A stretch of 64,000 nucleotides of DNA from an uncultured Halanaerobiales bacterium. Its GTDB lineage: Bacteria; Bacillota; Halanaerobiia; Halanaerobiales; M55B127. The notes beneath the pieces were generated by a model that did no database searches, was not told the origin of the DNA, and worked only from the letters and a program-made list of their open reading frames with translations. Shown piece after piece: positions 1 to 8,344 of this stretch (positions are counted from its first letter, which is position 1; each line of letters begins with the position of its first letter). The stretch is from positions 1 to 64,000 of the forward strand of contig CAJXKY010000007.1 of assembly GCA_913055675.1 (NCBI GenBank), read 5' to 3'. The position numbers and the translations under genes are program-made.

Positions 1-948
1 GCACTTGTGGTTTTTCTAATTATTCATTTAATTCCTGGTGATCCTGCCCAAACAATGTTGGGAGAAAGAGCTACTGTTGAATCTATTGAACGTCTAAGAG
101 AGTCTATGGGGTTAAATCAGCCTTTATATATACAGTTTATAAATTTTTTCCGAGATCTATTACGTGGTGATCTAGGACGATCAGTTATGAGTAATAATCC
201 GGTGATAGCGGAAATATCAGTTAGATTTCCAGCAACATTAGAATTATCATTTTTTGCTATGATTTTCGCTGTTGTTGTCGGTATTCCTGCTGGGATATTC
301 GCTGCGACTCATCAGAATTCATTATTTGATAATTTTAGTATGTTAGTTGCTTTAATAGGTGTCTCAATGCCGATTTTTTGGTTAGGCTTGATGTTAATAT
401 GGTTGTTTGCTGTAATATTGGGTTGGCTTCCACCTTCATCAAGATTAAGTGTTGGAATAGAAATGGAATATATAACAAATATATTAATAATAGATAGCAT
501 ATTACAATTGAACTGGGCTGCTTTCAAAAATGTATTGAGTCATTTAATCTTGCCCGCTATAGCTTTAGGTACAATACCAATGGCTATAGTTGCAAGAATG
601 ACAAGGTCCAGTATGTTAGAAGTATTGAAAAAAGATTATATTCGAACAGCTTATGCTAAAGGATTACAGGATCGAATAGTGGTTTATAAACACGCTTTAA
701 AAAATGCTTTTATCCCGATAATAACTGTAGTAGGTTTGCAGTTTGGAGTATTATTGGGGGGCGCTGTTTTAACCGAAACAATTTTTTCATGGCCCGGATT
801 AGGTAAATACTTAGTTGATGCTATATATGCTAGAGATTTTCCAGTGGTCCAGGGAGGAATATTGTTTTTTGCAATCACATTCGTATTTGTGAATTTAATA
901 GTTGATATTTCTTATGCTGCAATTGATCCAAGAATCGAATATAATTAA
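1..948 (+). CDS. Peptide/nickel ABC transporter permease, DppB/OppB type (5' partial)
   Basis: Inner-membrane permease of a peptide/nickel-type (Opp/Dpp) ABC importer. The reading frame is open to the window edge and the protein begins inside what is normally the first membrane helix (ALVVFLIIHLIPGDPA), so roughly 15-20 N-terminal residues lie outside; the GTG at 7 is probably not the start. Visible family marks are the IPGDPA segment, several membrane helices, and the cytoplasmic coupling loop RMTRSSMLEVLKKDYIRTAYAKGL (shown as RMTRSSMLEV followed by the DYIRTAYAKGL stretch). The C-terminus ends YAAIDPRIEYN, typical of DppB. The DppC partner follows after 16 bp. Substrate is not known. Confidence 0.93.
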   Translation, partial: ALVVFLIIHLIPGDPAQTMLGERATVESIERLRESMGLNQPLYIQFINFFRDLLRGDLGRSVMSNNPVIAEISVRFPATLELSFFAMIFAVVVGIPAGIFAATHQNSLFDNFSMLVALIGVSMPIFWLGLMLIWLFAVILGWLPPSSRLSVGIEMEYITNILIIDSILQLNWAAFKNVLSHLILPAIALGTIPMAIVARMTRSSMLEVLKKDYIRTAYAKGLQDRIVVYKHALKNAFIPIITVVGLQFGVLLGGAVLTETIFSWPGLGKYLVDAIYARDFPVVQGGILFFAITFVFVNLIVDISYAAIDPRIEYN

Positions 949-964
949 GTTGGGAGTGAATTAG

Positions 965-1837
965 ATGTCAAAACTTGAAAATAAAAATCGGCCTAGCAAT
1001 CCTTGGCATGAGGCTGGTAGGCGGTTATTAAAAAGTCGAATTGGCGTTTTGGGTATTGTTTTTATAGGCGTTTTGCTATTAGTAGCAATTTTTGCTCCCT
1101 TATTAGCTCCACATGATCCATTTGAGCAAAATATTATGATGAGATATCAAGCTCCCTCATCTGAACATTTATTAGGAACGGATGAAATGGGTAGGGATAT
1201 TTTAAGCAGAATTATATATGGTTCAAGAATTTCTTTGCAGGTGGGTTTGTTTTCTATAGGTATAGCATTAGTAACAGGAGTATTTTTAGGACTTCTAGCC
1301 GGTTATTACGGTGGAGTTTTGGATATGTTAATTATGAGAGTAATGGATGTAATGTTAGCCTTCCCAGCAATATTATTAGCCATTGCTATAGTTGCAATTC
1401 TAGGCCCTCAGTTAAGGAATGCAATGTTGGCAATCGGTATAATTAATATACCACGTTTTGCTAGAATTGTACGTTCCTCTGCAATTTCAATAAAAGAAAG
1501 TGAATATATTGCAGCGGCAAGAATGATGGGTGCGAGTGATGTAAGGATTATATTTTATCATTTATTACCCAACGCGATGGCGCCTCTTATTGTACAAACC
1601 ACATTGAGTATCGCAACTGCTATTTTAGAAGCGGCGGCACTTAGTTTTCTTGGTTTGGGAGCACAACCTCCAACACCTGAATGGGGAGCAATGTTAAGTG
1701 ATGCTAGAAGTTCACTCCAAAGAGCACCGTGGGTTGCAACTTTCCCAGGACTAGCTATTATATTTGGAGTGCTAGGATTCAACTTATTAGGTGATGGTTT
1801 AAGAGATGCTCTTGACCCCAAAATGAAAAATGCATAA
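965..1837 (+). CDS. Peptide/nickel ABC transporter permease, DppC/OppC type
   Basis: Second permease of the same importer, 290 residues, normal length. It has a cytoplasmic N-terminus, a first helix near residues 25-47, the HPFGTDEMGRD-like signature seen here as LLGTDEMGRDILSRI, and the EAA coupling loop around residues 175-200 (SEYIAAARMMGASD). The C-terminal LGDGLRDALDPK is diagnostic of DppC. The ribosome site GGGAGTG precedes the ATG. It is followed by a terminator, so the operon ends here without ATPase genes downstream; these and the binding protein presumably lie upstream of the window. Confidence 0.94.
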   Translation: MSKLENKNRPSNPWHEAGRRLLKSRIGVLGIVFIGVLLLVAIFAPLLAPHDPFEQNIMMRYQAPSSEHLLGTDEMGRDILSRIIYGSRISLQVGLFSIGIALVTGVFLGLLAGYYGGVLDMLIMRVMDVMLAFPAILLAIAIVAILGPQLRNAMLAIGIINIPRFARIVRSSAISIKESEYIAAARMMGASDVRIIFYHLLPNAMAPLIVQTTLSIATAILEAAALSFLGLGAQPPTPEWGAMLSDARSSLQRAPWVATFPGLAIIFGVLGFNLLGDGLRDALDPKMKNA

Positions 1838-1845
1838 TAATCAAT

Positions 1846-1877
1846 AAAGTCCATCATTTTTTGGTGGGCTTTATTTT
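1846..1877 (+). terminator. Rho-independent terminator after the DppBC-type operon
   Basis: AAAGTCCATCA (1846-1856) pairs with TGGTGGGCTTT (1862-1872) with two G-U pairs, followed by a T-rich tail. It closes the permease operon. Confidence 0.85.
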
Positions 1878-1932
1878 ATAATTTTAAATAAAATCTAATG
1901 ATTGATATAGTATGATAAAAGGAGGCTAAAGA

Positions 1933-2496
1933 ATGAAAACTTTAGTATTTTTTGGTTCAGCCCGAAAAAAAGGTCATACTAAAGATTTATTAAATATGGT
2001 TTTGAAAGATTTAAATGGAGAAGTAGAGATAGTCGATGCCTATCGGACTGAAATTTCTCCATGTATAGATTGTAGATATTGTTGGGAAAACAGAGGTTGC
2101 TCAATTAATGATTACATGCAAAAAGTCTATCCAAAAATAGATGAAGCAGATAATATTATATTTGCATCTCCTCTATATTTCAATAATGTACCGGGCCCTT
2201 TAAAAAGTATAATTGATCGTTGCCAAGTCTATTGGGCTTCTAGGAAACGAAAACAAGAAAAAAATATTAAAGACAAAAATGCATTATTATTAATTTGCGG
2301 CGGGGCCCCTTCCTATAATAACCAATTCTTAGCTATAGAATTAGTTCTAAAAGGAATTTTAAAGGATTTGAATGCTGAGCTTGTTGGCAATATTTACGTA
2401 CCTAATACCGATAAAGTTTCAGTATTAGAAAATAAAAATGTATTAAAAAAAGCTTCTGAATTAGGTTTAAAATTAAAAAATCTATATAATGATTAA
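1933..2496 (+). CDS. Iron-sulfur flavoprotein / NADPH-dependent FMN reductase family
   Basis: Predicted FMN-binding flavodoxin-fold redox protein of 187 residues. The N-terminal FFGSARKKGHTKDLL matches the phosphate-binding loop of the FMN reductase family. Residues about 44-56 carry C-x2-C-x2-C-x5-C, the pattern of iron-sulfur flavoproteins that bind a [4Fe-4S] cluster, and SPLYFNNVPGPLKSIIDR is the second flavin-binding strand-loop. The start has AAAGGAGG upstream. It is a single-gene unit with its own terminator. Electron partner and substrate cannot be read from sequence; low-potential electron transfer is the family role. Confidence 0.85.
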   Translation: MKTLVFFGSARKKGHTKDLLNMVLKDLNGEVEIVDAYRTEISPCIDCRYCWENRGCSINDYMQKVYPKIDEADNIIFASPLYFNNVPGPLKSIIDRCQVYWASRKRKQEKNIKDKNALLLICGGAPSYNNQFLAIELVLKGILKDLNAELVGNIYVPNTDKVSVLENKNVLKKASELGLKLKNLYND

Positions 2497-2510
2497 TTGA
2501 GATATATAAT

Positions 2511-2534
2511 GGCTCCTTACGGGAGTCTTTTTTT
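2511..2534 (+). terminator. Rho-independent terminator
   Basis: GGCTCC, loop TTAC, GGGAGTC, then a run of seven or more T residues. It ends the flavoprotein transcript. Confidence 0.85.
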
Positions 2535-2690
2535 GTGAAAAAATTTAGAAATCATTTGAAGAAGTTCATTAATTTCAATCATGCAAAATCGAACTGTTTG
2601 TAATAAATTTCAAGGAAAATAGTTAGTTCTGTTGAAGTAATATAGTAATAAGAAGTATGTTCTATGATAAATAATGGAGGTTAACTTTAA

Positions 2691-3866
2691 ATGGAAAAGC
2701 AATTAAATTTAGGTATCTTAATTCCAAATTTAGATAGTGGTTTCTCTTTTTCTAAAAAATTATTAATAAGTGAATTGGCTAAAAAGTATAAATCAAAAAT
2801 ATTTGTACTTTCGGGCAATCAAAATGAAGCAGGTTTTTTTGACGAAGAGAAACTTATATATTTAAATCTGGATATAACTAGTTCTTTATTAAAAATTCCA
2901 ATCAATTATTATAATAATATAAATGAGCTAAAGGACCTAAAGAGAAAATATAGAATTAATAAAACTATTAGTTTTGGTAAAAAAGCAAACCTTTTAAATG
3001 CATTAAGTAAGTCTAGTGATGAAATCATTTTAAATATTGAAAAAACATATGATGATAGTTTTGTTTTGGAGAAATTTTTAAAAGGCTTATACAAAAAAGC
3101 AGATAAAATAGTTACAGGTACAAAAAGAAATAGGGACTATATTCTCGATCAGTATAAATTTAAAAAAGAGAATGTATATCTTATGGAAAGCATTCTACCT
3201 ATAGATCAAATTAGTGAAGAAGCAGCGGTAGAAATTGAAGATGATCTAACGGAATTTTTTGAGAATAAAGTTCTTATAAATTACGGAAGATTAAGTAAAG
3301 ACAAAGGACAGTGGCATCTAATAAAAGCTTTTTTTAGAATCAAAGAAAAGGTTAATAATGTAAAGCTACTTATCTTAGGTGAAGGTCCTTTATATAAAAA
3401 ATTAAATGACCTTATCAAAAGTATGAATATGGAAGAGGATATTATAATCATAGATAAATTTGATAACCCTTATAAATATCTGATTAGATCTGATATTTTT
3501 GTCTTAAGTTCACATAATGAAGAGGATAAAGATAGAGTTTTAGATGCTATGGCATGTGCTCGCCCAATAATTTCTACAACTTCTTCTGATGAGATTATAA
3601 AGCTTTTAAGCCCCTCAAATTATGTTAAAAATATCAATGAACCTTTTTTAGGTGAATATGGTATTCTTGTTCCTGTTGCTGAAAATTCATTAAATACTAG
3701 TAGTAAAGTATTGAACAAAAAAGAAGTAATATTGTCTGATGCCATATTTAAACTTTTAAATGATTATAAAATATATGATGAATATATGGAGCAAGCTGCC
3801 AAAAGGGCAGTTGATTATTCAGCTGAAAATATAGTTGCTCAATGGGTTGAGGCTTTAGAAAAATAG
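2691..3866 (+). CDS. Glycosyltransferase family 4-like protein
   Basis: Predicted GT-B retaining glycosyltransferase, 391 residues. The C-terminal half contains the GT4 hallmarks: NYGRLSKDKGQWHLIKAF (about residues 194-211), LLILGEGPLYKKL (about 225-237), and the nucleotide-sugar loop SDIFVLSSHNEEDKDRVLDAMACARPII. The usual E-x7-E motif is altered: the first position lies in HNEEDKDRV and the second is D in LDAMA, so activity or substrate may differ from standard members. The N-terminal half is poorly conserved and gives no acceptor hint. ATG start with GGAGG upstream. No cell-envelope cluster surrounds it. Confidence 0.8.
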   Translation: MEKQLNLGILIPNLDSGFSFSKKLLISELAKKYKSKIFVLSGNQNEAGFFDEEKLIYLNLDITSSLLKIPINYYNNINELKDLKRKYRINKTISFGKKANLLNALSKSSDEIILNIEKTYDDSFVLEKFLKGLYKKADKIVTGTKRNRDYILDQYKFKKENVYLMESILPIDQISEEAAVEIEDDLTEFFENKVLINYGRLSKDKGQWHLIKAFFRIKEKVNNVKLLILGEGPLYKKLNDLIKSMNMEEDIIIIDKFDNPYKYLIRSDIFVLSSHNEEDKDRVLDAMACARPIISTTSSDEIIKLLSPSNYVKNINEPFLGEYGILVPVAENSLNTSSKVLNKKEVILSDAIFKLLNDYKIYDEYMEQAAKRAVDYSAENIVAQWVEALEK

Positions 3867-4138
3867 TTTTTTATTTAAGGAGTTAAAATATTGTTTGTTA
3901 AAAAATGACTTATAAAAAGATTGAAAAGTTAAAAAAATGAGTGTATTTTAATCATTATATTGGTTCTCCGGCTAAGGATGAGTAAAAAGATGGTAGAAGT
4001 CCGAGAAAAAAATTGCTTGGGGTTTATTTGAAAGGGCACTTAGGGGTTAAGAAATCAAAAAAAGATCTCTATTATGGAAGTTAAGATTTCTTAGACATTT
4101 CTCTTAATTAATGAATCACTAAATAGAGGTGAAATAAG
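3867..4138. other. Intergenic stretch without recognised gene
   Basis: No convincing ORF or promoter. It holds a short inverted repeat, TAAGAAATC against GATTTCTTA near 4050-4095, and a second weak pairing of CTCCGG with CCGAG around 3966-4006. I could not match this to a known RNA family. Confidence 0.4.
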
Positions 4139-4555
4139 TTGGATATTCGTGAAATGGAAATTGAAGATTATGAACAAGTATATAGATTATGGAAATCCAC
4201 TGATATAATAATTAAGAGTTCAGATCAAAAAGAAGAAATACAAAGGATGTTAAAAAAAAATCCGGATACATGTTTAGTAGGAATTGAGAACAGTAAAATT
4301 ATTAGTGTTGTCCTTGGGGGATTTGATGGTCGCCGGGGTTATGTCCATCATCTGGCTGTAAAACCCGAAAAACAAGGTCAAGGTCTTGGTAAGGCTATGA
4401 TGGATGAATTAATGAATAGATTTGAAGATCTAAAAGTAATAAAGGTACATTTGTTTGTAGAAGAAAATAATAAAGAAGTCAAAGATTTTTATAGAAATAT
4501 TGGTTTTAAAGAAAGAACTGATCTAACAGATTTTAGTAAAGCTTTAATAGAGTAA
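4139..4555 (+). CDS. GNAT family N-acetyltransferase
   Basis: Small acyl-CoA-dependent acetyltransferase of 138 residues, similar in layout to YpeA-type proteins. The acetyl-CoA binding motif A is HHLAVKPEKQGQGLGKAMMDEL (key residues Q/G-x-x-G-x-G/A at about residues 79-90), followed by motif B FVEENNKEVKDFYRNIGFKER. TTG start, supported by AGAGGTG eight bases upstream and by the conserved IREMEIEDYEQVYRLW opening. Substrate unknown. It reads in the same direction as the next gene with 27 bp between them. Confidence 0.85.
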   Translation: MDIREMEIEDYEQVYRLWKSTDIIIKSSDQKEEIQRMLKKNPDTCLVGIENSKIISVVLGGFDGRRGYVHHLAVKPEKQGQGLGKAMMDELMNRFEDLKVIKVHLFVEENNKEVKDFYRNIGFKERTDLTDFSKALIE

Positions 4556-4582
4556 TATATAATATATACTAGGAGGATTTTT

Positions 4583-5578
4583 TTGGATTCTGAATTTCAT
4601 TTCGACATTACATATTTGATTGCATTGAAAGCTAAATTTTCTAAAAGTGAAGCTAAAATTATCGCAACTTCTTCCCAATTAGTTGATGATAATACTGAAA
4701 AGAATTATATAAAAAACGATAAAGGAGAAATATATAAAACATATATAAGCCAAACCTCTAATATTTTAAAACCATCTGATGAATTATTTCGTATTTATCC
4801 TTCCTTCCATTTTGTACCAGGCAATCCTATGTCATCAACCGCAAGAAGAAAAGATGGAACTTTCCATTTGTTAAATACAACCCCTAATAATAAAAATGTT
4901 AAAAAGTTAATGAACTATGCTCTTGAAACAAATAATTTATATAGTTTAGGAATAGCCTCTCATGCATATAGTGATAGTTGGTCACATCAAAACTTTGTAG
5001 GTTATTATACGGATTTTAATAGTCTAAATGGAGTTTTAGAGAAGTCAGCACCTAATATTGGACATGCAGATGCCAGGCACAAACCAGATCAAGTTTCATT
5101 GATCTGGAGAGATGAGAGATTAATTTCCGGTAATACATTGGTTGATAATAATAAAAGATTCATTAGCGCTGCTAAAGAATTATTAAAATACTTTGGGAAA
5201 TATAATAATATATCAATAAAGAATAGAAAACCATTTTTAAAACAAATAGATAAGATCTTTTCTATAAAAGGAAATTCTTATTTTAAAAAAAGAAAAAGAA
5301 AAAAGGAATATAATAAATTAAGTATAGATTTATCAAAAGAAAATATTCCTGAGTATAATAAGTATGAATGGTTTAATGATGCAGTACAAAATGAAACAAA
5401 GAACAGTGTTTTCTTACCTAATATAAATTTTAATAATATTGAATATATTTGGAGAAGCGTAGATTATCAAAAATCTTCTTATTATAAATTTTGTGAAGCA
5501 ATAAAACAACATCAAAAGCAAACAGATACCCTGTTTCAGAAAGACATTTATGGGGGTGTACAGTTAAATAAATGGTAA
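4583..5578 (+). CDS. DUF6765-like protein (possible metal-dependent hydrolase fold)
   Basis: 331 residues; I recognise it as like the DUF6765 family, whose biochemical function is not established. It opens SEFHFDITYLIALKAKFS, has FHFVPGNP near residue 73, and a histidine-rich core GIASHAYSDSWSHQNFVGYY near residues 123-142 that resembles the metal-binding helix of zinc-dependent phospholipase C/S1 nuclease folds. No signal peptide. TTG start with AGGAGG seven bases upstream; no ATG alternative fits. The C-terminal third is lysine- and asparagine-rich and less conserved. Function inferred only by fold resemblance. Confidence 0.6.
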   Translation: MDSEFHFDITYLIALKAKFSKSEAKIIATSSQLVDDNTEKNYIKNDKGEIYKTYISQTSNILKPSDELFRIYPSFHFVPGNPMSSTARRKDGTFHLLNTTPNNKNVKKLMNYALETNNLYSLGIASHAYSDSWSHQNFVGYYTDFNSLNGVLEKSAPNIGHADARHKPDQVSLIWRDERLISGNTLVDNNKRFISAAKELLKYFGKYNNISIKNRKPFLKQIDKIFSIKGNSYFKKRKRKKEYNKLSIDLSKENIPEYNKYEWFNDAVQNETKNSVFLPNINFNNIEYIWRSVDYQKSSYYKFCEAIKQHQKQTDTLFQKDIYGGVQLNKW

Positions 5579-5606
5579 GCAAAATATAAAAATATTCAGA
5601 AAACAC

Positions 5607-5654
5607 TTGAATTTTCATACAATTATACTTATAATATACATGTAAACGCTTTCC
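5607..5654 (+). promoter_or_regulatory. Sigma-A promoter and operator-like site upstream of the LacI gene
   Basis: TTGAAT (5607-5612), a 17-bp spacer and TATAAT (5630-5635). TGTAAACGCTTTCC (5641-5654) lies over the predicted transcription start and matches the LacI/CcpA-type operator pattern at nearly every position. A related half, TGTAAACCTTTACC, lies at 5799-5812 near the start codon. Autoregulation or carbon catabolite control is likely. Confidence 0.7.
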
Positions 5655-5836
5655 TCTAATAATTGTGATGAAGCAGTAAAAATATTTTCAGTGCTTTTTT
5701 TCGCACTTCCCTCCAAAACTATATAATTATCGAACTCAAATCATATTATATTTCTAAAAATAATAAAAAATACACCTAAAAGAAATTAATTTACAAAATG
5801 TAAACCTTTACCTTTGATTATGAAAGGAGAATCATA

Positions 5837-6853
5837 ATGGACCGGGATTTAACCATGAAAGATATAGCAGAAAAGGCCGATGTATCTGTAGCAACTGTGT
5901 CCCGGGTGTTAAACAATACGAAACCGGTTAGCAGTGAACTCAGAAAAAAGGTATTAGATATTGTTAAAAAAACAGGATATAAGCCAAACGCTCTTGCACG
6001 CAGTTTAATAAAACAAAGAACAGGAACTATTGGTGTAATAATACCTGATATGGATAATGAAACCTTCGCAGATTTAATTAAAGGAATTGAGTTAATTACT
6101 GATAAAAATGATTATGTAATTTTGGTGACCAATACAATGGGGGAAGTTAAAAAGGAATTAAAAATGTTTAACCTATTTGAAGAAAAAAGATTAGACGGTA
6201 TAATTTTTTCAGGTGTTTCTCTTACTGAGAAGCATATAGATTTTTTTGAGAGATATAAAATTCCAACTGTAGTAGTTGGGCAAACCTTTAATAAATTAGA
6301 TTTTCCTTCTGTAACAATAGATAATTTTCAAGCTTCCTTTGATATTACAGAATATTTAATTGATCTTGGTCATAAAGATATTGCAATGATTAGGGGACCA
6401 ATATATGATATTCAGGCCGGGAAAGAAAGGCTATTAGGATTCAAAACTGCTCTTAGAGAAAATAATTATCCTGTGAATAAAGATTTTATAGTGGAAGGAG
6501 ACTTCACTATAAATAGTGGATACAAAGCAATGGAAAAAATTTGGCGAAATGAATTAAAACCTACGGCAATATTTTCAGCCTCTGATAAAATGGCCATTGG
6601 TGCTTTGAATTATTGTTTAGATCATGGTTTAAAAGTTCCAGAAGACATTTCTATAGTAGGGTTTGATGATATGGAATTAGCAACAGCAGTACGTCCAACT
6701 TTAACAACTATTCATCAGGATCAAGTAGAAAAAGGAATTAAAACTGCTGAGATATTATTGGATTTAATTGAGAAGGAAGAAAATGAATCTTACAATATAC
6801 AACTTCCTTATACATTAATAGAACGTGATAGTACATGCAAAAGAAAAAAGTAA
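5837..6853 (+). CDS. LacI family transcriptional regulator
   Basis: DNA-binding sugar-responsive repressor of 338 residues, standard length. The helix-turn-helix is at residues 5-27 (MKDIAEKADVSVATVSRVLN), the hinge helix NALARSL follows, and the rest is a periplasmic-binding-protein-like effector domain beginning TGTIGVIIPDMDN and ending GIKTAEILLDLIE with a PTLTTIHQD segment. AAAGGAG precedes the ATG. It sits directly upstream of a family-1 carbohydrate importer in the same direction, so it most likely controls that operon, with the sugar as inducer. Effector identity is unknown. Confidence 0.92.
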   Translation: MDRDLTMKDIAEKADVSVATVSRVLNNTKPVSSELRKKVLDIVKKTGYKPNALARSLIKQRTGTIGVIIPDMDNETFADLIKGIELITDKNDYVILVTNTMGEVKKELKMFNLFEEKRLDGIIFSGVSLTEKHIDFFERYKIPTVVVGQTFNKLDFPSVTIDNFQASFDITEYLIDLGHKDIAMIRGPIYDIQAGKERLLGFKTALRENNYPVNKDFIVEGDFTINSGYKAMEKIWRNELKPTAIFSASDKMAIGALNYCLDHGLKVPEDISIVGFDDMELATAVRPTLTTIHQDQVEKGIKTAEILLDLIEKEENESYNIQLPYTLIERDSTCKRKK

Positions 6854-6955
6854 TTACATCTGTATTCTAAGAGTTTCTCTTTTAGGGAGGTGGTTGTTTC
6901 AAGAGAACAGCCCATTAATAAGTGAGTAAGGAATCAATTGGCTACAATAATGAAA

Positions 6956-6990
6956 GGGGGGAAGGGTACATTTTTTGTACCTAAAAAATG
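6956..6990 (+). promoter_or_regulatory. Hairpin between Shine-Dalgarno sequence and start codon of the sugar-binding protein
   Basis: GGGGGG (6956-6961) is about 26 bases from the ATG at 6988, too far for normal initiation. GGTACA (6965-6970) and TGTACC (6976-6981) between them form a 6-bp stem with a T5 loop; folded, it would bring the ribosome site to a normal distance. Confidence 0.6.
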
Positions 6991-8256
6991 AAAAAACTTT
7001 TAACAATCAGTATCGTATTGTTGTTAACTTTCGTTATGGCTGGTTCGGTTGTGGCTCAAACTGAAATTGAGGTGTGGTTCCACTCTGGTAGAGGTTCTGA
7101 AAGAGAAGTAATAAGAGATCAAGCTCAAAGATTCAGTGAGATGGATAATGGTATAACTGTAAATTTGGTAAAACTTCCAGAAGGTAGTTATACTCAGCAG
7201 GTACAATCTGCAGCAGCAGCTGGAGACTTACCTGATGTACTTGACTTAGATGGTCCTACTATTGCTAACTATGCTTGGTCAGGCTTTCTAAAGCCACTTG
7301 GTGAATTTGTACCAGAGGAAATGGAAGAAGACTTTTTACCTTCCATTTTAGAACAAGGTTATTACAAGGGTAATTTATATGCACTTGGTACATTTGACTC
7401 TGGTCTTGCTTTTTGGGGAAATAAAGAATATTTAGAAGAAGTAAATGCTAGAATACCAGAAGGTGTAGAAGATGCTTGGACCTTCCAAGAATTCATGGAT
7501 ATCACTAAGAGATTACAAGAACTTTCAGAAGTTGAATATGCTTTAGATATGAAACTTAATTATGGTGTAAATGAACATTACACTTATGAATTTTCACCAT
7601 TTCTACAAGCATTTGGTGGAGATCTAATTAATCGTGAAACGATGGTTGCTGAAGGTACTATTAACGGTCCTGAAGCAAATGCTTTTGCTTCCTGGTTCCA
7701 AAGTCTCTTTGAAAGAGGATATGCTGATCCAAACCCTCCTGGAGACACCCAATTTATTGAAGGAAAGACTGCTCTTGCTTGGGTAGGACACTGGACATTT
7801 AATCAGCATAAGAATGCACTTGGCGACGATGCGATTTTAATTCCAGCACCTAAGTTCATGGGTGGCAAACAAGCAACTGGTATGGGATCATGGGCATGGA
7901 GTATGCCTTCCAGTACTGAACATCCTGAAGCGGCCTGGGAATTTATGAAGTTTATTCTACAACCTGAAGAAATTATTAAGATGACTAATGCAAATGGAGC
8001 TGTACCAGCAAGAGAATCTGCTATTGAAATGAGTGAACTCTACAAAGAAGGTGGCGAACTCAACCTATTTGTAGAACAATTACAAAAGATTGCAGTCCCA
8101 AGACCTGTTACACCTGCTTATCCCACAATCACAAGTGCTTTCCAAACAGCTATGGACAACATTATTAATGGAGCCGATGTAAGTCAAGAATTAAATGATG
8201 CTGCTGAAACAATTGACGAAGAAATAGAATATATGGGAATTGAACAAGGCGAATAA
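6988..8256 (+). CDS. Carbohydrate ABC transporter substrate-binding protein (family 1)
   Basis: Secreted sugar-binding protein, 422 residues. Residues 1-23 form a signal peptide (MKKLLTISIVLLLTF... ending AGSVVAQ); there is no lipobox cysteine, so it is probably released or held otherwise rather than a lipoprotein. The mature part starts TEIEVWFHSGRGSEREVI and has the family-1 features AAAAGDLPDVLDLDG and the GSWAWSMPSSTEHPEAAWEFMKF region split across about residues 295-325. It is first in an operon with two MalFG-type permeases; no dedicated ATPase is present, so a shared MsmK-type ATPase elsewhere is likely. Sugar unknown. Confidence 0.92.
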   Translation: MKKLLTISIVLLLTFVMAGSVVAQTEIEVWFHSGRGSEREVIRDQAQRFSEMDNGITVNLVKLPEGSYTQQVQSAAAAGDLPDVLDLDGPTIANYAWSGFLKPLGEFVPEEMEEDFLPSILEQGYYKGNLYALGTFDSGLAFWGNKEYLEEVNARIPEGVEDAWTFQEFMDITKRLQELSEVEYALDMKLNYGVNEHYTYEFSPFLQAFGGDLINRETMVAEGTINGPEANAFASWFQSLFERGYADPNPPGDTQFIEGKTALAWVGHWTFNQHKNALGDDAILIPAPKFMGGKQATGMGSWAWSMPSSTEHPEAAWEFMKFILQPEEIIKMTNANGAVPARESAIEMSELYKEGGELNLFVEQLQKIAVPRPVTPAYPTITSAFQTAMDNIINGADVSQELNDAAETIDEEIEYMGIEQGE

Positions 8257-8280
8257 CTCAAATAAGTGATTATTAAAAAG

Positions 8281-8303
8281 GGGAGAGGGATAGCCCCTCT
8301 CCC
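8281..8303 (+). other. Strong hairpin between binding-protein and permease genes
   Basis: GGGAGAGGG (8281-8289) pairs perfectly with CCCTCTCCC (8295-8303). No T run follows, so it is not a standard terminator. It fits an RNA-stabilising or processing stem that lets the binding protein be made in excess of the permeases. Confidence 0.65.
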
Positions 8304-8344
8304 ACCCTATTAAAGTGGCAGTTTAACTATAAGGAGGGGGGAGA

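Noticed and set aside
3966-4095. Possible riboswitch upstream of the acetyltransferase
   Set aside because: Pairings are short and no conserved core was recognisable.
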